From Argonema antarcticum A004/B2 (GTDB taxonomy: Bacteria > Cyanobacteriota > Cyanobacteriia > Cyanobacteriales > Aerosakkonemataceae), in NCBI RefSeq assembly GCF_023333585.1, contig NZ_JAIQZN010000008.1, positions 1-64,000 of the forward strand: a DNA stretch of 64,000 bases. The letters run 5' to 3'. Made by a program: the position numbers and the translations under genes. Below, one piece after another: positions 18,404 through 27,759 of this stretch. Position 1 is the first letter of the stretch; the number at the start of each line of letters is the position of its first letter. Below the pieces are notes generated by a model. The model worked only from the letters and a program-made list of their open reading frames with translations, did not search any database and was not told the DNA's origin.

Positions 18404-18467
18404 GTAGGGTGCGTCAGATATTCAAGTTTTTCCTATAATGTTAAGCTGTCTGTCTGACGCACCCTAC
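18404..18467. repeat. 64-bp MITE-like element with 15-bp perfect terminal inverted repeats
   Basis: GTAGGGTGCGTCAGA (18404-18418) is exactly inverted as TCTGACGCACCCTAC (18453-18467) around an AT-rich 34-bp centre, between the convergent cupin and gap genes. It could also fold as a bidirectional terminator. Confidence 0.75.
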
Positions 18468-18537
18468 TCAAAACGAACGCTAACGCTGCGAAAACCGCGC
18501 CCCAAATAGTCTATTAAAATACAATATAACAGTCTAC

Positions 18538-18570
18538 AGAAACCCGGTTTCTTGGAGAAACCGGGTTTCT
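18538..18570. terminator. Nested palindrome (AGAAACCCGGTTTCT family), copy 1, downstream of gap
   Basis: AGAAACCCGGTTTCT and its inverse are separated by TGG, giving a 15-bp perfect stem; each arm is itself almost palindromic. It lies 6 bp beyond the gap stop. The same element recurs at 27534 and 45736, each time just after a stop codon, so it probably acts as a 3'-end hairpin. Confidence 0.7.
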
Positions 18571-18576
18571 AAGGTT

Positions 18577-19578
18577 CTAGATGTAGATTGTCAAATCTAC
18601 CAGGCGGTTGGAATAACCCCACTCGTTGTCGTAATAAGCGAGAACTTTGACAAAATTGCCATCAAGTACGCTAGTCGATCGCAAATTCACAATTGCGGAG
18701 TGAGGATCGCCTACGCAGTCGGTAGAAACCAAAGGCAAATCGCTCACTTTGAGAATTGCTTTCATCGAATTGGTGGCATACTTGCGGAAGGCGTCGTTAA
18801 CTTCCTCTGCCGTTACCGATTTTCGCAATAACGCATTCAAGTCGGTAACAGAACCTGTGGGGGTAGGTACGCGCAAGGCGATACCATCGAGACGCCCTTT
18901 GAGTTCCGGTAAAACCAACCCAACTGCTGTAGCTGCACCCGTTGTAGTTGGTACAATGTTCTGAGCGGCAGCGCGTCCGCGTGCCCACTCTTCGGGATGT
19001 CCCATATCTACCAAACGCTGGTCGGCGGTGTAGGCGTGTATTGTAGTCATCCAACCTTTATCGATGCCAAATTCATCGTTGAGGATTTTGGCTAGAGGCG
19101 ATAAGCAATTGGTGGTACAGGAAGCCGCTGAGATGACATCATCGCGCTCTTTATTGTATTTTTCGTGATTGACGCCAAATACGAAGGTGGGGACTGCTTC
19201 GCCCTTAGCAGGCGCACTGATAATCACTTTTTTGGCACCAGCTTGCACGTGCAAACCAGCTTTGTCGGCGCTGCGAAAGACGCCGGTAGACTCAATTACG
19301 ACATCAATTCCCATGTCTTTCCAGGGCAGGGCGGCGGGGTCTCTTTCTGCCAAAAGAGGGATTTCGCGATCGCCAATTTTAAGACCTTTTTCGCCGGGAG
19401 TTACTTCCTCGCCGGGGAAACGACCGTAGATCGAGTCATACTGCAATAGGTATGCTGCTAAGTCGGGTTTTAATGCCACATCGTTGAGGGCGACGACTTC
19501 CACATCCGGGTTTTGATGCGCTATCCGCATAAAAGCCCGTCCAATTCGTCCAAACCCGTTAATTGCTACTCGTTTCAT
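18577..19578 (-). CDS. gap: Glyceraldehyde-3-phosphate dehydrogenase
   Basis: About 333 residues, converting glyceraldehyde-3-phosphate to 1,3-bisphosphoglycerate. The N-terminal Rossmann motif is VAINGFGRIGRAFMR, the catalytic Cys is in ISAASCTTNCLSP, and the C-terminus has YDNEWGYSNRLVDL. The start at 19578 is preferred because GGGGTG lies upstream; a GTG three codons earlier would give MKDMKR. The ALNDVALKPDLAAYLLQYDS stretch looks like the NAD-type glycolytic cyanobacterial enzyme (Gap1-like) rather than the photosynthetic Gap2 (NDTSD..TNAHLL), but this is a judgement by eye. Divergent from modA across a 237-bp promoter region. Confidence 0.95.
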   Translation of the reverse strand: MKRVAINGFGRIGRAFMRIAHQNPDVEVVALNDVALKPDLAAYLLQYDSIYGRFPGEEVTPGEKGLKIGDREIPLLAERDPAALPWKDMGIDVVIESTGVFRSADKAGLHVQAGAKKVIISAPAKGEAVPTFVFGVNHEKYNKERDDVISAASCTTNCLSPLAKILNDEFGIDKGWMTTIHAYTADQRLVDMGHPEEWARGRAAAQNIVPTTTGAATAVGLVLPELKGRLDGIALRVPTPTGSVTDLNALLRKSVTAEEVNDAFRKYATNSMKAILKVSDLPLVSTDCVGDPHSAIVNLRSTSVLDGNFVKVLAYYDNEWGYSNRLVDLTIYI

Positions 19579-19815
19579 GTCTTTCACCCCATCGAAATAT
19601 CTAAATATGCTGAGTTATGCCAGTTTCTTAGTATCGGGGGATAATAAGCTCAAGTTCTTGAGTCGCCCCAAAGTCTTGACGCATTCTCAAGCAAACCAGT
19701 GTTAAGAATACTTGGCTATTGGGAGAAAGTAGAAATGCTTTATAAAAGTTTTAGACATTTGGGGCGATCGTAACTTGGTTTTGCATTTAACGCATAGCGC
19801 GATCGCATCAAACAA

Positions 19816-20619
19816 ATGAAAAGAAGACAGATCGTTACCTTTATCGCCGGAATAGCTGCTGTAGCGTTGTTAACAGTCGGCTTCGGTTATGTAAAAACGG
19901 GATATTTTGCGATCGCGCAGGGGCGAACGTCGCTGACGGTATCCGCCGCCATTAGTCTCACCGAATCTTTGCAAGAAATTAAGCAAATTTATACGCGCAG
20001 CAAGCCGAATATCGCCGTTACGTATAACTTTGGCGCTTCCGGTGCCCTCCAGCAACAGATCGAACAAGGGGCCCCCGTTGATGTGTTTTTCTCAGCAGCA
20101 GCCAAACAAATGGATGCTTTGCAGGAAAAGGGATTGCTGATTACAGAAACTCGCAAAACTCTGCTGAATAACCGCATTGTCTTAATTACACCTAAAAATG
20201 CGCCTGCACTGACGAGTTTCAGAGATTTAAGCAGTTCGCAGGTAAAGCGAATTGCGATTGGTGAACCCAGGAGTGTACCGGCTGGACAATATGCACAAGA
20301 AGTGCTACAAAATCTGGGTATTTTCGAGCAAATCAAACCGAAAATTGTTTACGCCAACAACGTGCGTCAGGTGCTTACCTACGTGGAAACTGGAAATGTG
20401 GATGCTGGGATTGTTTACATAACTGATGCCAAGCAATCTAATGGAGTTAAACAGGGGCCGATCGCACCCGAAAATTTACATTCTCCTATTGTATATCCAG
20501 TAGCAGTGCTGAAAAACAGCAAAAATATCCCTATTGCCACAGATTTTGTGCAATTTCTGTCTAGCCATCCCGCCAAAGCCGTATTTCAAAAGTATGGTTT
20601 TACAATGGCTAATAGCTAA
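19816..20619 (+). CDS. modA: Molybdate ABC transporter periplasmic binding protein
   Basis: 267 residues. An N-terminal signal peptide (MKRRQIVTFIAGIAAVALL) is followed by the ModA fold: LTVSAAISLTESLQEI, YNFGASGALQQQIEQGAPVD, FSAAAKQMD, and YVETGNVDAGIVYITDA. It captures molybdate or tungstate in the periplasm for the downstream ModBC transporter. The gap to modBC holds a dispersed repeat. Confidence 0.95.
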   Translation: MKRRQIVTFIAGIAAVALLTVGFGYVKTGYFAIAQGRTSLTVSAAISLTESLQEIKQIYTRSKPNIAVTYNFGASGALQQQIEQGAPVDVFFSAAAKQMDALQEKGLLITETRKTLLNNRIVLITPKNAPALTSFRDLSSSQVKRIAIGEPRSVPAGQYAQEVLQNLGIFEQIKPKIVYANNVRQVLTYVETGNVDAGIVYITDAKQSNGVKQGPIAPENLHSPIVYPVAVLKNSKNIPIATDFVQFLSSHPAKAVFQKYGFTMANS

Positions 20620-20647
20620 TAACGTAAGTTGCTAGTTATTAGGTTAT

Positions 20648-20764
20648 GGGTTACCTAAAAAATTCTTGTGATTATTCTTATCTGTGTTCATCTGTGTTCA
20701 TCTGTCTTCATCTGTGGTAAAATTATAACCAACGGTGACAACAGATAATTTGACAATATCACTC
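20648..20764. repeat. Dispersed repeat family, copy B (inside the mod operon)
   Basis: Shares ATTCTTATCTGTGTTCATC and TCTGTGGTAAAA, then the AACGGTGACAACAGATAATTT tail, with copies at 17732 and 36159. It fills the modA-modBC gap. Confidence 0.85.
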
Positions 20765-20793
20765 TTATTCAAATCTGCAATTTTAAATTTTAA

Positions 20794-22605
20794 ATGATTA
20801 ATGACTTATCCCCATTATGGATATCCCTAAAAACCGCTTTCATAGCGACCATCGTTACCTTATTTATAGGAATTGCGGCAGCAAGGTGGATGCTGGGATA
20901 TAGCGGCAAAGGCAAAGGATTAATAGAAGGAATTCTTATTTCTCCTCTCGTTTTACCACCGACAGTAGTCGGTCTTTTGTTGTTATTGTTGTTTGGTAAA
21001 AACGGCCCGATCGGACAAATATTATTGTCATTGGGAATAACAATTATTTTCTCATGGCCTGCTACAGTTATCGCAGCAACAGTAGTAGCTTTCCCGCTGA
21101 TGTACAAAACAGCATTGGGAGCATTTGAACAAATCGATCCTAATCTTATTAGTGCTGCCAGAACGCTTGGAGCTTCCGAATGGAGAGTATTTTGGCGGAT
21201 TACTTTACCTTTGGCATTACCAGGAATTGTAGCGGGAACAATTCTCACTTTTACCCGTGCGTTGGGTGAATTTGGTGCAACTTTGATGCTTGCTGGCAAT
21301 ATTCCAGCACAGACGCAAACTATCCCATTAGCTATCTATTTTGCAGTAGAAGCGGGGGATATGAATCTAGCCCTAATTTGGGTTTTGGTTATTTTATCTA
21401 TTTGTTTATCAGTTCTCACGGCTGTTAATTATTGGTTGGAGAATCGGAAATCTGGAATAGGCAAAAAGAAAAATTATCAATACCAAATTCTCCAAAGCCA
21501 ATTCCATCAGCACAATTCACAACTATTTGTGAATATCGAAAAGCAACTTTCTGACTTTTCCCTATCAGTCGCATTCAACCTAGCTGGAGAAACTTTGGGC
21601 GTGTTGGGTGCTTCCGGTGCTGGCAAAAGCATGATGCTTCGGTGTATTGCTGGTTTGTCAACTCCTACGCGGGGACAAATTATTCTGAATGGGCGGGTTT
21701 TGTTTGACTCGACAAGAGAAATTAACTTACCCAGTCATCAGCGCCGGGTTGGGTTTCTCTTTCAGAATTACGCTTTATTTCCTCACATGACGGTCGCTGA
21801 AAATATCGCTTTTGGTTTGCCAAAGTTATCCAAGTTAGAAATAACTCAGCGAGTAAGACAACAACTAACTTTGGTGCAATTGCAGGAATTGGAAAACCGC
21901 TATCCTCACGAACTTTCTGGTGGACAGCAGCAGCGAGTGGCTTTGGCGAGGGCTTTGGCTATTAAACCCGAAATTTTGCTGTTAGATGAGCCTTTTTCTG
22001 CCCTCGATACTTACTTACGCAGTCAGTTGGAAAAACAGTTAATTGAGACGCTTTCTGATTATCGAGGCGTGACGTTATTTGTTACTCACAATTTGGAAGA
22101 AGCTTATCGAATTTGTCAAAATTTGTTGGTACTTTCGGAAGGTAAAGCGGCTGCTTATGGTGGGAAGGAAGAGATTTTTGAGCATCCTCGCACTTTCACT
22201 GTAGCGCAATTGACTGGATGCAAGAATTTCTCTCGCGCAGATGTCTGCCAAATCCATTTTGATAAGGAGGGAATAAGAGAGGTTGAAGCTTTAGATTGGG
22301 GTTGTACTTTGCGGGTAATTGAGCCAATTCCTCAGACGTTGGCGTATGTGGGAATTCGCGCTCATCATTTCACTTTTCCAGAAGATGATAATAAAGAGAA
22401 TACGTTTTTGTGTTGGGTGGTGCAGACAAGCGAAACTCCTCACCGAATGACTCTTTATTTGAAGCTGCACGCGCCGCCAGTAAATGCTAAGGATTATCAT
22501 TTGCAAGCGGAAGTTTTTAAAGAAAAGTGGGCTGTTCTTAAAGATACACCTTTGCCTTGGTATATCGGTTTAGATCCGCTGCGGTTGTTTTTGATGGAGG
22601 GGTGA
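20794..22605 (+). CDS. modBC: Fused molybdate ABC transporter permease-ATPase
   Basis: 603 residues joining both inner-membrane subunits. Residues about 1-215 are the ModB permease (about five membrane segments; EAA loop EQIDPNLISAARTLGAS at 112-128). Residues about 245-450 are the ModC ATPase, with Walker A GASGAGKS at 272-279, signature LSGGQQQRVALARAL, and Walker B LLLDEPFSALD. The last about 150 residues are a C-terminal regulatory region with weak similarity to a TOBE/MOP domain. Such ModBC fusions are known in cyanobacteria. No molybdenum-cofactor riboswitch was recognised upstream of modA. Confidence 0.95.
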   Translation: MINDLSPLWISLKTAFIATIVTLFIGIAAARWMLGYSGKGKGLIEGILISPLVLPPTVVGLLLLLLFGKNGPIGQILLSLGITIIFSWPATVIAATVVAFPLMYKTALGAFEQIDPNLISAARTLGASEWRVFWRITLPLALPGIVAGTILTFTRALGEFGATLMLAGNIPAQTQTIPLAIYFAVEAGDMNLALIWVLVILSICLSVLTAVNYWLENRKSGIGKKKNYQYQILQSQFHQHNSQLFVNIEKQLSDFSLSVAFNLAGETLGVLGASGAGKSMMLRCIAGLSTPTRGQIILNGRVLFDSTREINLPSHQRRVGFLFQNYALFPHMTVAENIAFGLPKLSKLEITQRVRQQLTLVQLQELENRYPHELSGGQQQRVALARALAIKPEILLLDEPFSALDTYLRSQLEKQLIETLSDYRGVTLFVTHNLEEAYRICQNLLVLSEGKAAAYGGKEEIFEHPRTFTVAQLTGCKNFSRADVCQIHFDKEGIREVEALDWGCTLRVIEPIPQTLAYVGIRAHHFTFPEDDNKENTFLCWVVQTSETPHRMTLYLKLHAPPVNAKDYHLQAEVFKEKWAVLKDTPLPWYIGLDPLRLFLMEG

Positions 22606-22710
22606 AGGGTGCGATCCCCTGTCAAAATAATCAAGCCATAAGCTATTAGCTTAAAGACGATACGTTGAACTATCAGCTACGCGATATACCTACGGCACGC
22701 TACGCGAAAG

Positions 22711-22956
22711 CTATGGCAATTCTTTGATGTCTAGAACATCGACGATTCTCAGCCTATGCCCAACTCGATAAATAACAATTAACTTTCCTACAGTAAAAGA
22801 TTCTAGTTTTTCTGGAGCGCCAGTGATAAAATCTTCCTGGTCAACCGCTAACCTGTTCAATCGCTCCTGTATCTGTCGCGCTGTCGCGCTGTCATTTGGC
22901 TCCAATTCTTGCAGCTTTTGTCTTGCTTCTAAGGATTTCCAAATTTCATAGGGCAT
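22711..22956 (-). CDS. RelE/ParE-like toxin, putative
   Basis: About 81 residues. A helical N-terminal half (ARQKLQELEPNDSATARQIQERLNRL) precedes strands with FTVGKLIVIYRVGHRLRIVDVLDI, the usual hairpin of the RelE/ParE fold. The ATG at 22956 has AAAGGTG about 8-9 bases upstream; an earlier GTG is also possible. The next upstream gene (23075-23338), 119 bp away on the same strand, could be its partner but does not look like a known antitoxin. Confidence 0.55.
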   Translation of the reverse strand: MPYEIWKSLEARQKLQELEPNDSATARQIQERLNRLAVDQEDFITGAPEKLESFTVGKLIVIYRVGHRLRIVDVLDIKELP

Positions 22957-23074
22957 CTTTTCTGTCACCTTTAGTGGTAAAGTGCAGGATAGAACAAATG
23001 AGCGTTCTATCCTGGGAAAAAAGCATCGATGACCCTAAATTATAAGCGGTGTTAGTCATGAGTCAGCGCGATAA

Positions 23075-23338
23075 CTACGAAGTTTTGCCTGTTTGTCCGT
23101 GTTCCCAACGGGTAGATTCACCGCGTGCATTCGACTCTAAACCTCTACGAATACCTTCCTGCACCTCTAGGGGAAGATCCCCAAACCTTATGGATCGCCT
23201 TGTACCTTCAGGGTCAGCTATATCGTAAGAATCGATGAGATAATCTGGATTCAGTCGCTCAAGTTCGACTTTGGCTTCCTCGGCGATCGCCCATCGCATC
23301 TCTTCGTCACTCAACTTATTCGATGTTGTTGGTTCCAT
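23075..23338 (-). CDS. Hypothetical protein, 87 residues
   Basis: A charged protein, no recognised family. An N-terminal helix (DEEMRWAIAEEAKVELERL) is followed by IDSYDIADPEGTRRSIRFGDLPLEVQEGIRRGLES. It precedes the RelE-like gene and could be an atypical antitoxin; no DNA-binding motif is visible. Confidence 0.5.
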   Translation of the reverse strand: MEPTTSNKLSDEEMRWAIAEEAKVELERLNPDYLIDSYDIADPEGTRRSIRFGDLPLEVQEGIRRGLESNARGESTRWEHGQTGKTS

Positions 23339-23516
23339 TGATTTTATCTGTTAACAGCTTTTGCTCACACAATTATAAAATCCGCTTCGGGAACTAGCAG
23401 CGTCTCCAATCTTGCGCCTAAAGTTCAAACTCCCTCTTGTGGTGCTGATGTAAAATCTTCTCGTCGGGAAAAAATGGCTTTGCAGTTGGTAACCTATCAG
23501 CTTGGAGCCTATATCG

Positions 23517-23926
23517 ATGAGTATCAGAACAATTTGGGTGTTGCTGAAAACAACATTTTCTCAGTGGAGACAGGATCGAGCTTCGCTGATGGCTGCTGCA
23601 CTTGCATATTATACCGTGTTTTCTCTGGCACCGCTGTTGGTGATTGCTCTAGCTCTAGCAGGTGCAATCTTCGGCGAAAAGGCGGCAAAAGGAGAACTGG
23701 TAACCCAAATCCAAAGTTTAATTGGCAAAGATGCTGCCGAACTCATCCAGGCAGCCATTGAAAACGCCAGTTACCTAGATCCCAGTCAAGGCATTATCCC
23801 ACCCTTCTTAATATCGGCTTTCTGATTTTGGGCGCAGAATTTAACGAAGTTTACCAGAAAAGCAACGCTAAAGAAGTTATTGCTACCGATCGCGCCATAC
23901 CTGTGCCTAAAAACTGTCTAGGGTAA
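23517..23926 (+). pseudogene. BrkB/YihY-family membrane protein, disrupted
   Basis: From the ATG at 23517 the frame encodes a BrkB N-terminus (TIWVLLKTTFSQW, LMAAALAYYTVFSLAPLLVIAL, a first membrane segment) but stops at about 23825. In the +1-shifted frame, PTLLNIGFLILGAEFNEVYQK continues and ends at 23926. Compared with the family (about 290-310 residues), there is a frameshift near 23797-23804 and the whole middle is missing: the second membrane helix runs straight into the C-terminal GAEFxxVY motif. This is a gene remnant. Confidence 0.75.
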
Positions 23927-23953
23927 CTAAGAGCGTTCGCCCTCTGCCTACGG

Positions 23954-23997
23954 GTAGATGAAGCCATCGGGAACTTTAGCCAGATGGCTTCATCTAC
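23954..23997. terminator. Hairpin in the 354-bp gap after the BrkB remnant
   Basis: GTAGATGAAGCCATC and its exact inverse form a 15-bp stem around a 14-nt loop. The rest of the gap 23927-24284 is AT-rich with no recognisable gene. Confidence 0.5.
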
Positions 23998-24284
23998 ACT
24001 TCACACATAATGACTCATCTGAATGGAACTAATTACGCAATTACTTGCCCAATTAGTGTGTCGGGAATCACAAAATATAGGTAATCTGAACTGATGTTGC
24101 GTTTACTTAACTTAAATAGAGTTAATACTAACGGTAGTGTAAATTCCATTCATGATTTTTTGTAATGAAATGCAATGTTTTTATTGCAAATACTACAAGT
24201 TAAGCAGACTTGTAAATTTTGCTGCATACTTTAAAAAAGGTAGGCCAGTTTTGGCATGAAAATACTTTTAAAAGGAATCCTCTT

Positions 24285-24563
24285 ATGAAAACCCTAAATC
24301 CTCCTGTTTCAGCGTGCAAGTATTGTAAATATTACAAACCTATTGGCCGCCGGGGCGGGTCTTGCGAAATGCTGGGCGTATCAGTGCAAGGTGCGTGGAA
24401 GGGTTGCCATATAGGAACGCCACTATTTACGGCCCAGTCGGAAAGTTGCGAAACTGCACAAGAGAACTGTAATCCAATACACAAAACCTCTCAAAAAGAA
24501 GCCCAGGAATTTTCGGAATTACAAAAAAAAAGCTTTAATACTGCCGATTTAATCGTTTCCTGA
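24285..24563 (+). CDS. Small cysteine-rich conserved cyanobacterial protein
   Basis: About 92 residues from the ATG at 24285 (AAGGA 8 bases upstream). The core is SACKYCKYYKPIGRRGGSC, then LGVSVQGAWKGCHIGTPLF: a CxxC...C...C arrangement suited to a metal or redox site. I recognise the pattern as a conserved cyanobacterial family of unknown function. The upstream in-frame codons from 24219 are probably untranslated. Confidence 0.75.
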   Translation: MKTLNPPVSACKYCKYYKPIGRRGGSCEMLGVSVQGAWKGCHIGTPLFTAQSESCETAQENCNPIHKTSQKEAQEFSELQKKSFNTADLIVS

Positions 24564-24583
24564 ATTAATCAAATCGCGATCGC

Positions 24584-24620
24584 ACTCAACCGCCCTTGCT
24601 TGCGGTTGAGTTTTTGTTTA
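24584..24620 (+). terminator. Rho-independent terminator
   Basis: ACTCAACCGC / GCGGTTGAGT, a 10-bp perfect stem with an 8-nt loop followed by TTTTTGTTT, downstream of the cysteine-rich gene. Confidence 0.85.
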
Positions 24621-24742
24621 GTAGCACCTATAGCCAAAAGGTTCATTGCGTAGTCTAACCAACTGACAGCGATGAGCTAATTTCGTTAATGTGATAACTG
24701 AAACAGCGATTCACTGAAATAGGTAGATCGACAGGAGTCTAG

Positions 24743-27517
24743 ATGCAAACGCCAACACCAATTAAACAAACCACCGATCCCGCCCATGACGTACTGCGTT
24801 ACGAGCATCAACCCCTCGATGCCATCTTTGCACCAAAAAACGTTGCCGTCATAGGCGCAACCGAAAAAGCAGGCAGCGTCGGACGCACCATCCTGTGGAA
24901 CCTAATTACCAGTCCCTTTGGCGGCACCGTTTTTCCCGTCAACCCCAAACGCCCCAGCGTACTCGGTATTAAAGCTTATCCCAACATCGCCGCAGTACCG
25001 GAAAAGGTCGATCTCGTTGTTGTGGTAACACCCGCCTCAACAGTACCGGGGGTAATCAGCGAATGCGTTGATGTGGGGGTAAAAGGAGCAATTATTATAT
25101 CTGCTGGCTTTAAAGAAGCTGGCGTTTCCGGTATCGAATTAGAGCGACAAGTCCTAGAACAAGCGCGTCGCGGCGGGATGCGAATTATTGGCCCTAACTG
25201 CCTCGGCCTCATGAGTCCGATATCGGGACTAAACGCCACTTTTGCCAGCGCGATGGCTCGTCCCGGCAATGTCGGTTTTATCAGTCAAAGCGGCGCACTC
25301 TGCACCGCTATCCTCGATTGGAGTTTCCGCGAAAACGTTGGTTTCAGTGCGTTTGTTTCGATCGGTTCGATGCTCGATGTGGGCTGGGGGGACTTAATTT
25401 ATTACTTAGGCGACGACCCCCGCACGGAAAGTATCGTTATGTATATGGAATCGATCGGCGATGCGAAATCATTCCTCTCCGCCGCACGAGAAGTCGCCCT
25501 CAGCAAACCGATTATCGTCATTAAGGTGGGACAAACCGAGGCGGCTGCAAAAGCGGCGGCTTCTCACACCGGGTCGCTAACTGGCAGCGATGAGGTATTG
25601 AATGCCGCTTTCCGACGCACGGGTGTATTGCGCGTCAATACTATCGATGACTTGTTTAACATGGCGGAGGTGCTGGCAAAGCAACCGCGTCCAAAAGGAA
25701 AGCGTCTTACCATTCTCACCAATGCCGGTGGCCCAGGGGTACTTGCTACCGATGCACTAATTACCGAGGGTGGCGAACTGGCGGAATTGTCCAAAGACAC
25801 AGAGGAAAAGCTAAAGGAAATTTTGCCAGCAGCGGCTAGTACGCACAATCCGATCGACATTTTAGGAGATGCGGAGCCGGAACGATATGCCAAATCCCTA
25901 GAAATTATTGCCAAAGATCCCAACAGCGATGGTTTGCTCGTTATCCTAACTCCTCAAGCGATGAGCAATCCAACTCAGACAGCAGAACAACTTGTCAAGA
26001 CTTTGCACTCAGAAAAGTTGCAGTCAACATCTTTACACCGCAAGCCAATTTTGGCTAGCTGGATGGGTGGTGGTGAAGTTGCAGCGGGAGAGGAAATTCT
26101 TAACCGCGCTAGTATCTTTACTTTCCCTTATCCAGATGCTGCTGCCCACGTATTTAACTTGATGTGGCGCTACAGCTACAACCTGCGCGGTATTTACGAA
26201 ACTCCAGTATTGCCGGAGGATTGCGGGGAACAGAAGTGCGATCGCGTTTTGGCAGAAACAATTATCAGAACCGCACGCCAAGCTGGTCGCACAATTCTAA
26301 CAGAATATGAATCTAAACAACTCCTCAGCGCTTACGGTATTCCCACAGTAGACACCCGCATCGCCACCACTCCAGAAGAAGCAGTAGAGTTAGCAGAAAA
26401 AATTGGCTATCCAGTTGTTTTGAAATTGTATTCGGAAACTATTACCCATAAAACAGATGTGGGTGGTGTGCGGCTGTTAATACAAGATGCCATCGCGGTC
26501 AGAGGTGCTTACAACGGTATCAAAAATTCCGTTACTCAGAAAGTTGGTGCCGAACATTTCTTAGGCGTCACAGTTCAGCCAATGCTCAAAATTGAAGGCT
26601 ACGAATTGATCCTGGGTAGCAGTGCCGATCCGCAATTTGGCCCAGTGCTGTTATTCGGTACTGGCGGACAATTGGTGGAAGTTTTCAAAGATCGAGCCTT
26701 AGCGCTACCGCCCCTTAACAGCACTTTAGCGCGGCGGATGATGGAACAAACCAAAATTTACACTGCCCTCAAAGGTGTGCGCGGACGAGATCCAGTCGAT
26801 ATCGCCGCATTGGAACAGCTGTTAGTGCAATTTAGCCAGTTAGTTGTCGAACAACCGTGGATAAAGGAAATTGATATTAACCCTCTACTCGCTTCACCGC
26901 AGAGATTAATTGCACTGGATGCGCGGGTGGTATTGCACGAACCGGATACCAGCGAAGACAATTTATCTAAACCTGCCATTCGTCCTTATCCGAGTCAATA
27001 TATCGCACCTTTTACGATGAAAGATGGGATGTTGGTCACAATTCGTCCCATTCGTCCAGAAGATGAACCGCTAGCGGTCAAATTCCATCAAATGCTTTCA
27101 GAGGAAAGCGTTTATCTGCGCTATGCACATTTGGTGAAACTGAGTCAGCGGATCGCCCACGATCGGTTGTCCCGTTTGTGCTTTATCGATTACGATCGCG
27201 AAATGGCGCTGGTTGCAGAACACATCAATCCTGAAACTGGTTTGCACCAAATTATTGGTATAGGCAGGTTAAGCAAGTTGCACGGCACCAATGAAGCTGA
27301 ATTCTCTATGCTGATCGCCGATCGCTTCCAACGTCAAGGTTTGGGTACGGAGTTGCTGCGGCGGTTGGTGCAAATTGCTGGCGATGAAAAATTGGATCGC
27401 ATTACTGCGGATATCTTGACAGATAATATGGCGATGCAGCGCATTAGCGAGAAGTTGGGTTTCCGGTGCGATCGCATTATGGGCGAACCAATGGTGAAAG
27501 CAACTTTTGACTTGTAA
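24743..27517 (+). CDS. ADP-forming acyl/acetate-CoA ligase fused to GNAT acetyltransferase
   Basis: 924 residues. Order: CoA-binding Rossmann domain (about 25-125, [17 protein letters not shown]); succinyl-CoA-ligase-like domains (about 150-460, with [12 protein letters not shown] and [11 protein letters not shown], which holds the phosphohistidine-type loop); ATP-grasp domain (about 500-720, [21 protein letters not shown]); C-terminal GNAT domain (about 755-924, [16 protein letters not shown] acetyl-CoA loop). This is the Pat/Pka-type architecture of protein lysine acetyltransferases or of bifunctional acetyl-CoA synthetases. An AGGAG RBS precedes the ATG at 24743. Confidence 0.95.
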   Translation: MQTPTPIKQTTDPAHDVLRYEHQPLDAIFAPKNVAVIGATEKAGSVGRTILWNLITSPFGGTVFPVNPKRPSVLGIKAYPNIAAVPEKVDLVVVVTPASTVPGVISECVDVGVKGAIIISAGFKEAGVSGIELERQVLEQARRGGMRIIGPNCLGLMSPISGLNATFASAMARPGNVGFISQSGALCTAILDWSFRENVGFSAFVSIGSMLDVGWGDLIYYLGDDPRTESIVMYMESIGDAKSFLSAAREVALSKPIIVIKVGQTEAAAKAAASHTGSLTGSDEVLNAAFRRTGVLRVNTIDDLFNMAEVLAKQPRPKGKRLTILTNAGGPGVLATDALITEGGELAELSKDTEEKLKEILPAAASTHNPIDILGDAEPERYAKSLEIIAKDPNSDGLLVILTPQAMSNPTQTAEQLVKTLHSEKLQSTSLHRKPILASWMGGGEVAAGEEILNRASIFTFPYPDAAAHVFNLMWRYSYNLRGIYETPVLPEDCGEQKCDRVLAETIIRTARQAGRTILTEYESKQLLSAYGIPTVDTRIATTPEEAVELAEKIGYPVVLKLYSETITHKTDVGGVRLLIQDAIAVRGAYNGIKNSVTQKVGAEHFLGVTVQPMLKIEGYELILGSSADPQFGPVLLFGTGGQLVEVFKDRALALPPLNSTLARRMMEQTKIYTALKGVRGRDPVDIAALEQLLVQFSQLVVEQPWIKEIDINPLLASPQRLIALDARVVLHEPDTSEDNLSKPAIRPYPSQYIAPFTMKDGMLVTIRPIRPEDEPLAVKFHQMLSEESVYLRYAHLVKLSQRIAHDRLSRLCFIDYDREMALVAEHINPETGLHQIIGIGRLSKLHGTNEAEFSMLIADRFQRQGLGTELLRRLVQIAGDEKLDRITADILTDNMAMQRISEKLGFRCDRIMGEPMVKATFDL

Positions 27518-27533
27518 AAAGTTGGGTTTACAT

Positions 27534-27568
27534 CAGAAACCTGGTTTCTTGAAGAAACCGGGTTTCTG
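27534..27568. terminator. AGAAACCCGGTTTCT-family palindrome, copy 2
   Basis: CAGAAACCTGGTTTCTT faces AAGAAACCGGGTTTCTG around a short loop, 17 bp after the ligase stop. One mismatch distinguishes it from copies at 18538 and 45736. Confidence 0.7.
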
Positions 27569-27657
27569 GGGTCTAATAGCGATCGCTTCGCACTTTTCAA
27601 CAACATTATTTTTGTGAGAAAATCTGGGTATTCGTATAGATGTATAGCATGACGGGG

Positions 27658-27710
27658 TGACAACAAACTGTAAAACCCTTACTGCGTGCGGGTTTTACAG
27701 TTTGTTGTCA
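27658..27710. repeat. Long perfect inverted repeat (21-bp arms)
   Basis: TGACAACAAACTGTAAAACCC (27658-27678) is exactly inverted at 27690-27710 around an 11-nt loop. It sits between the ligase gene and the transposase remnant: either a strong bidirectional 3' hairpin or the terminal structure of the inserted element. Confidence 0.8.
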
Positions 27711-27759
27711 AACAAAAATAGGTCTGCTATTCTCAAGAAGACCTACCCAATTGAAAAAA

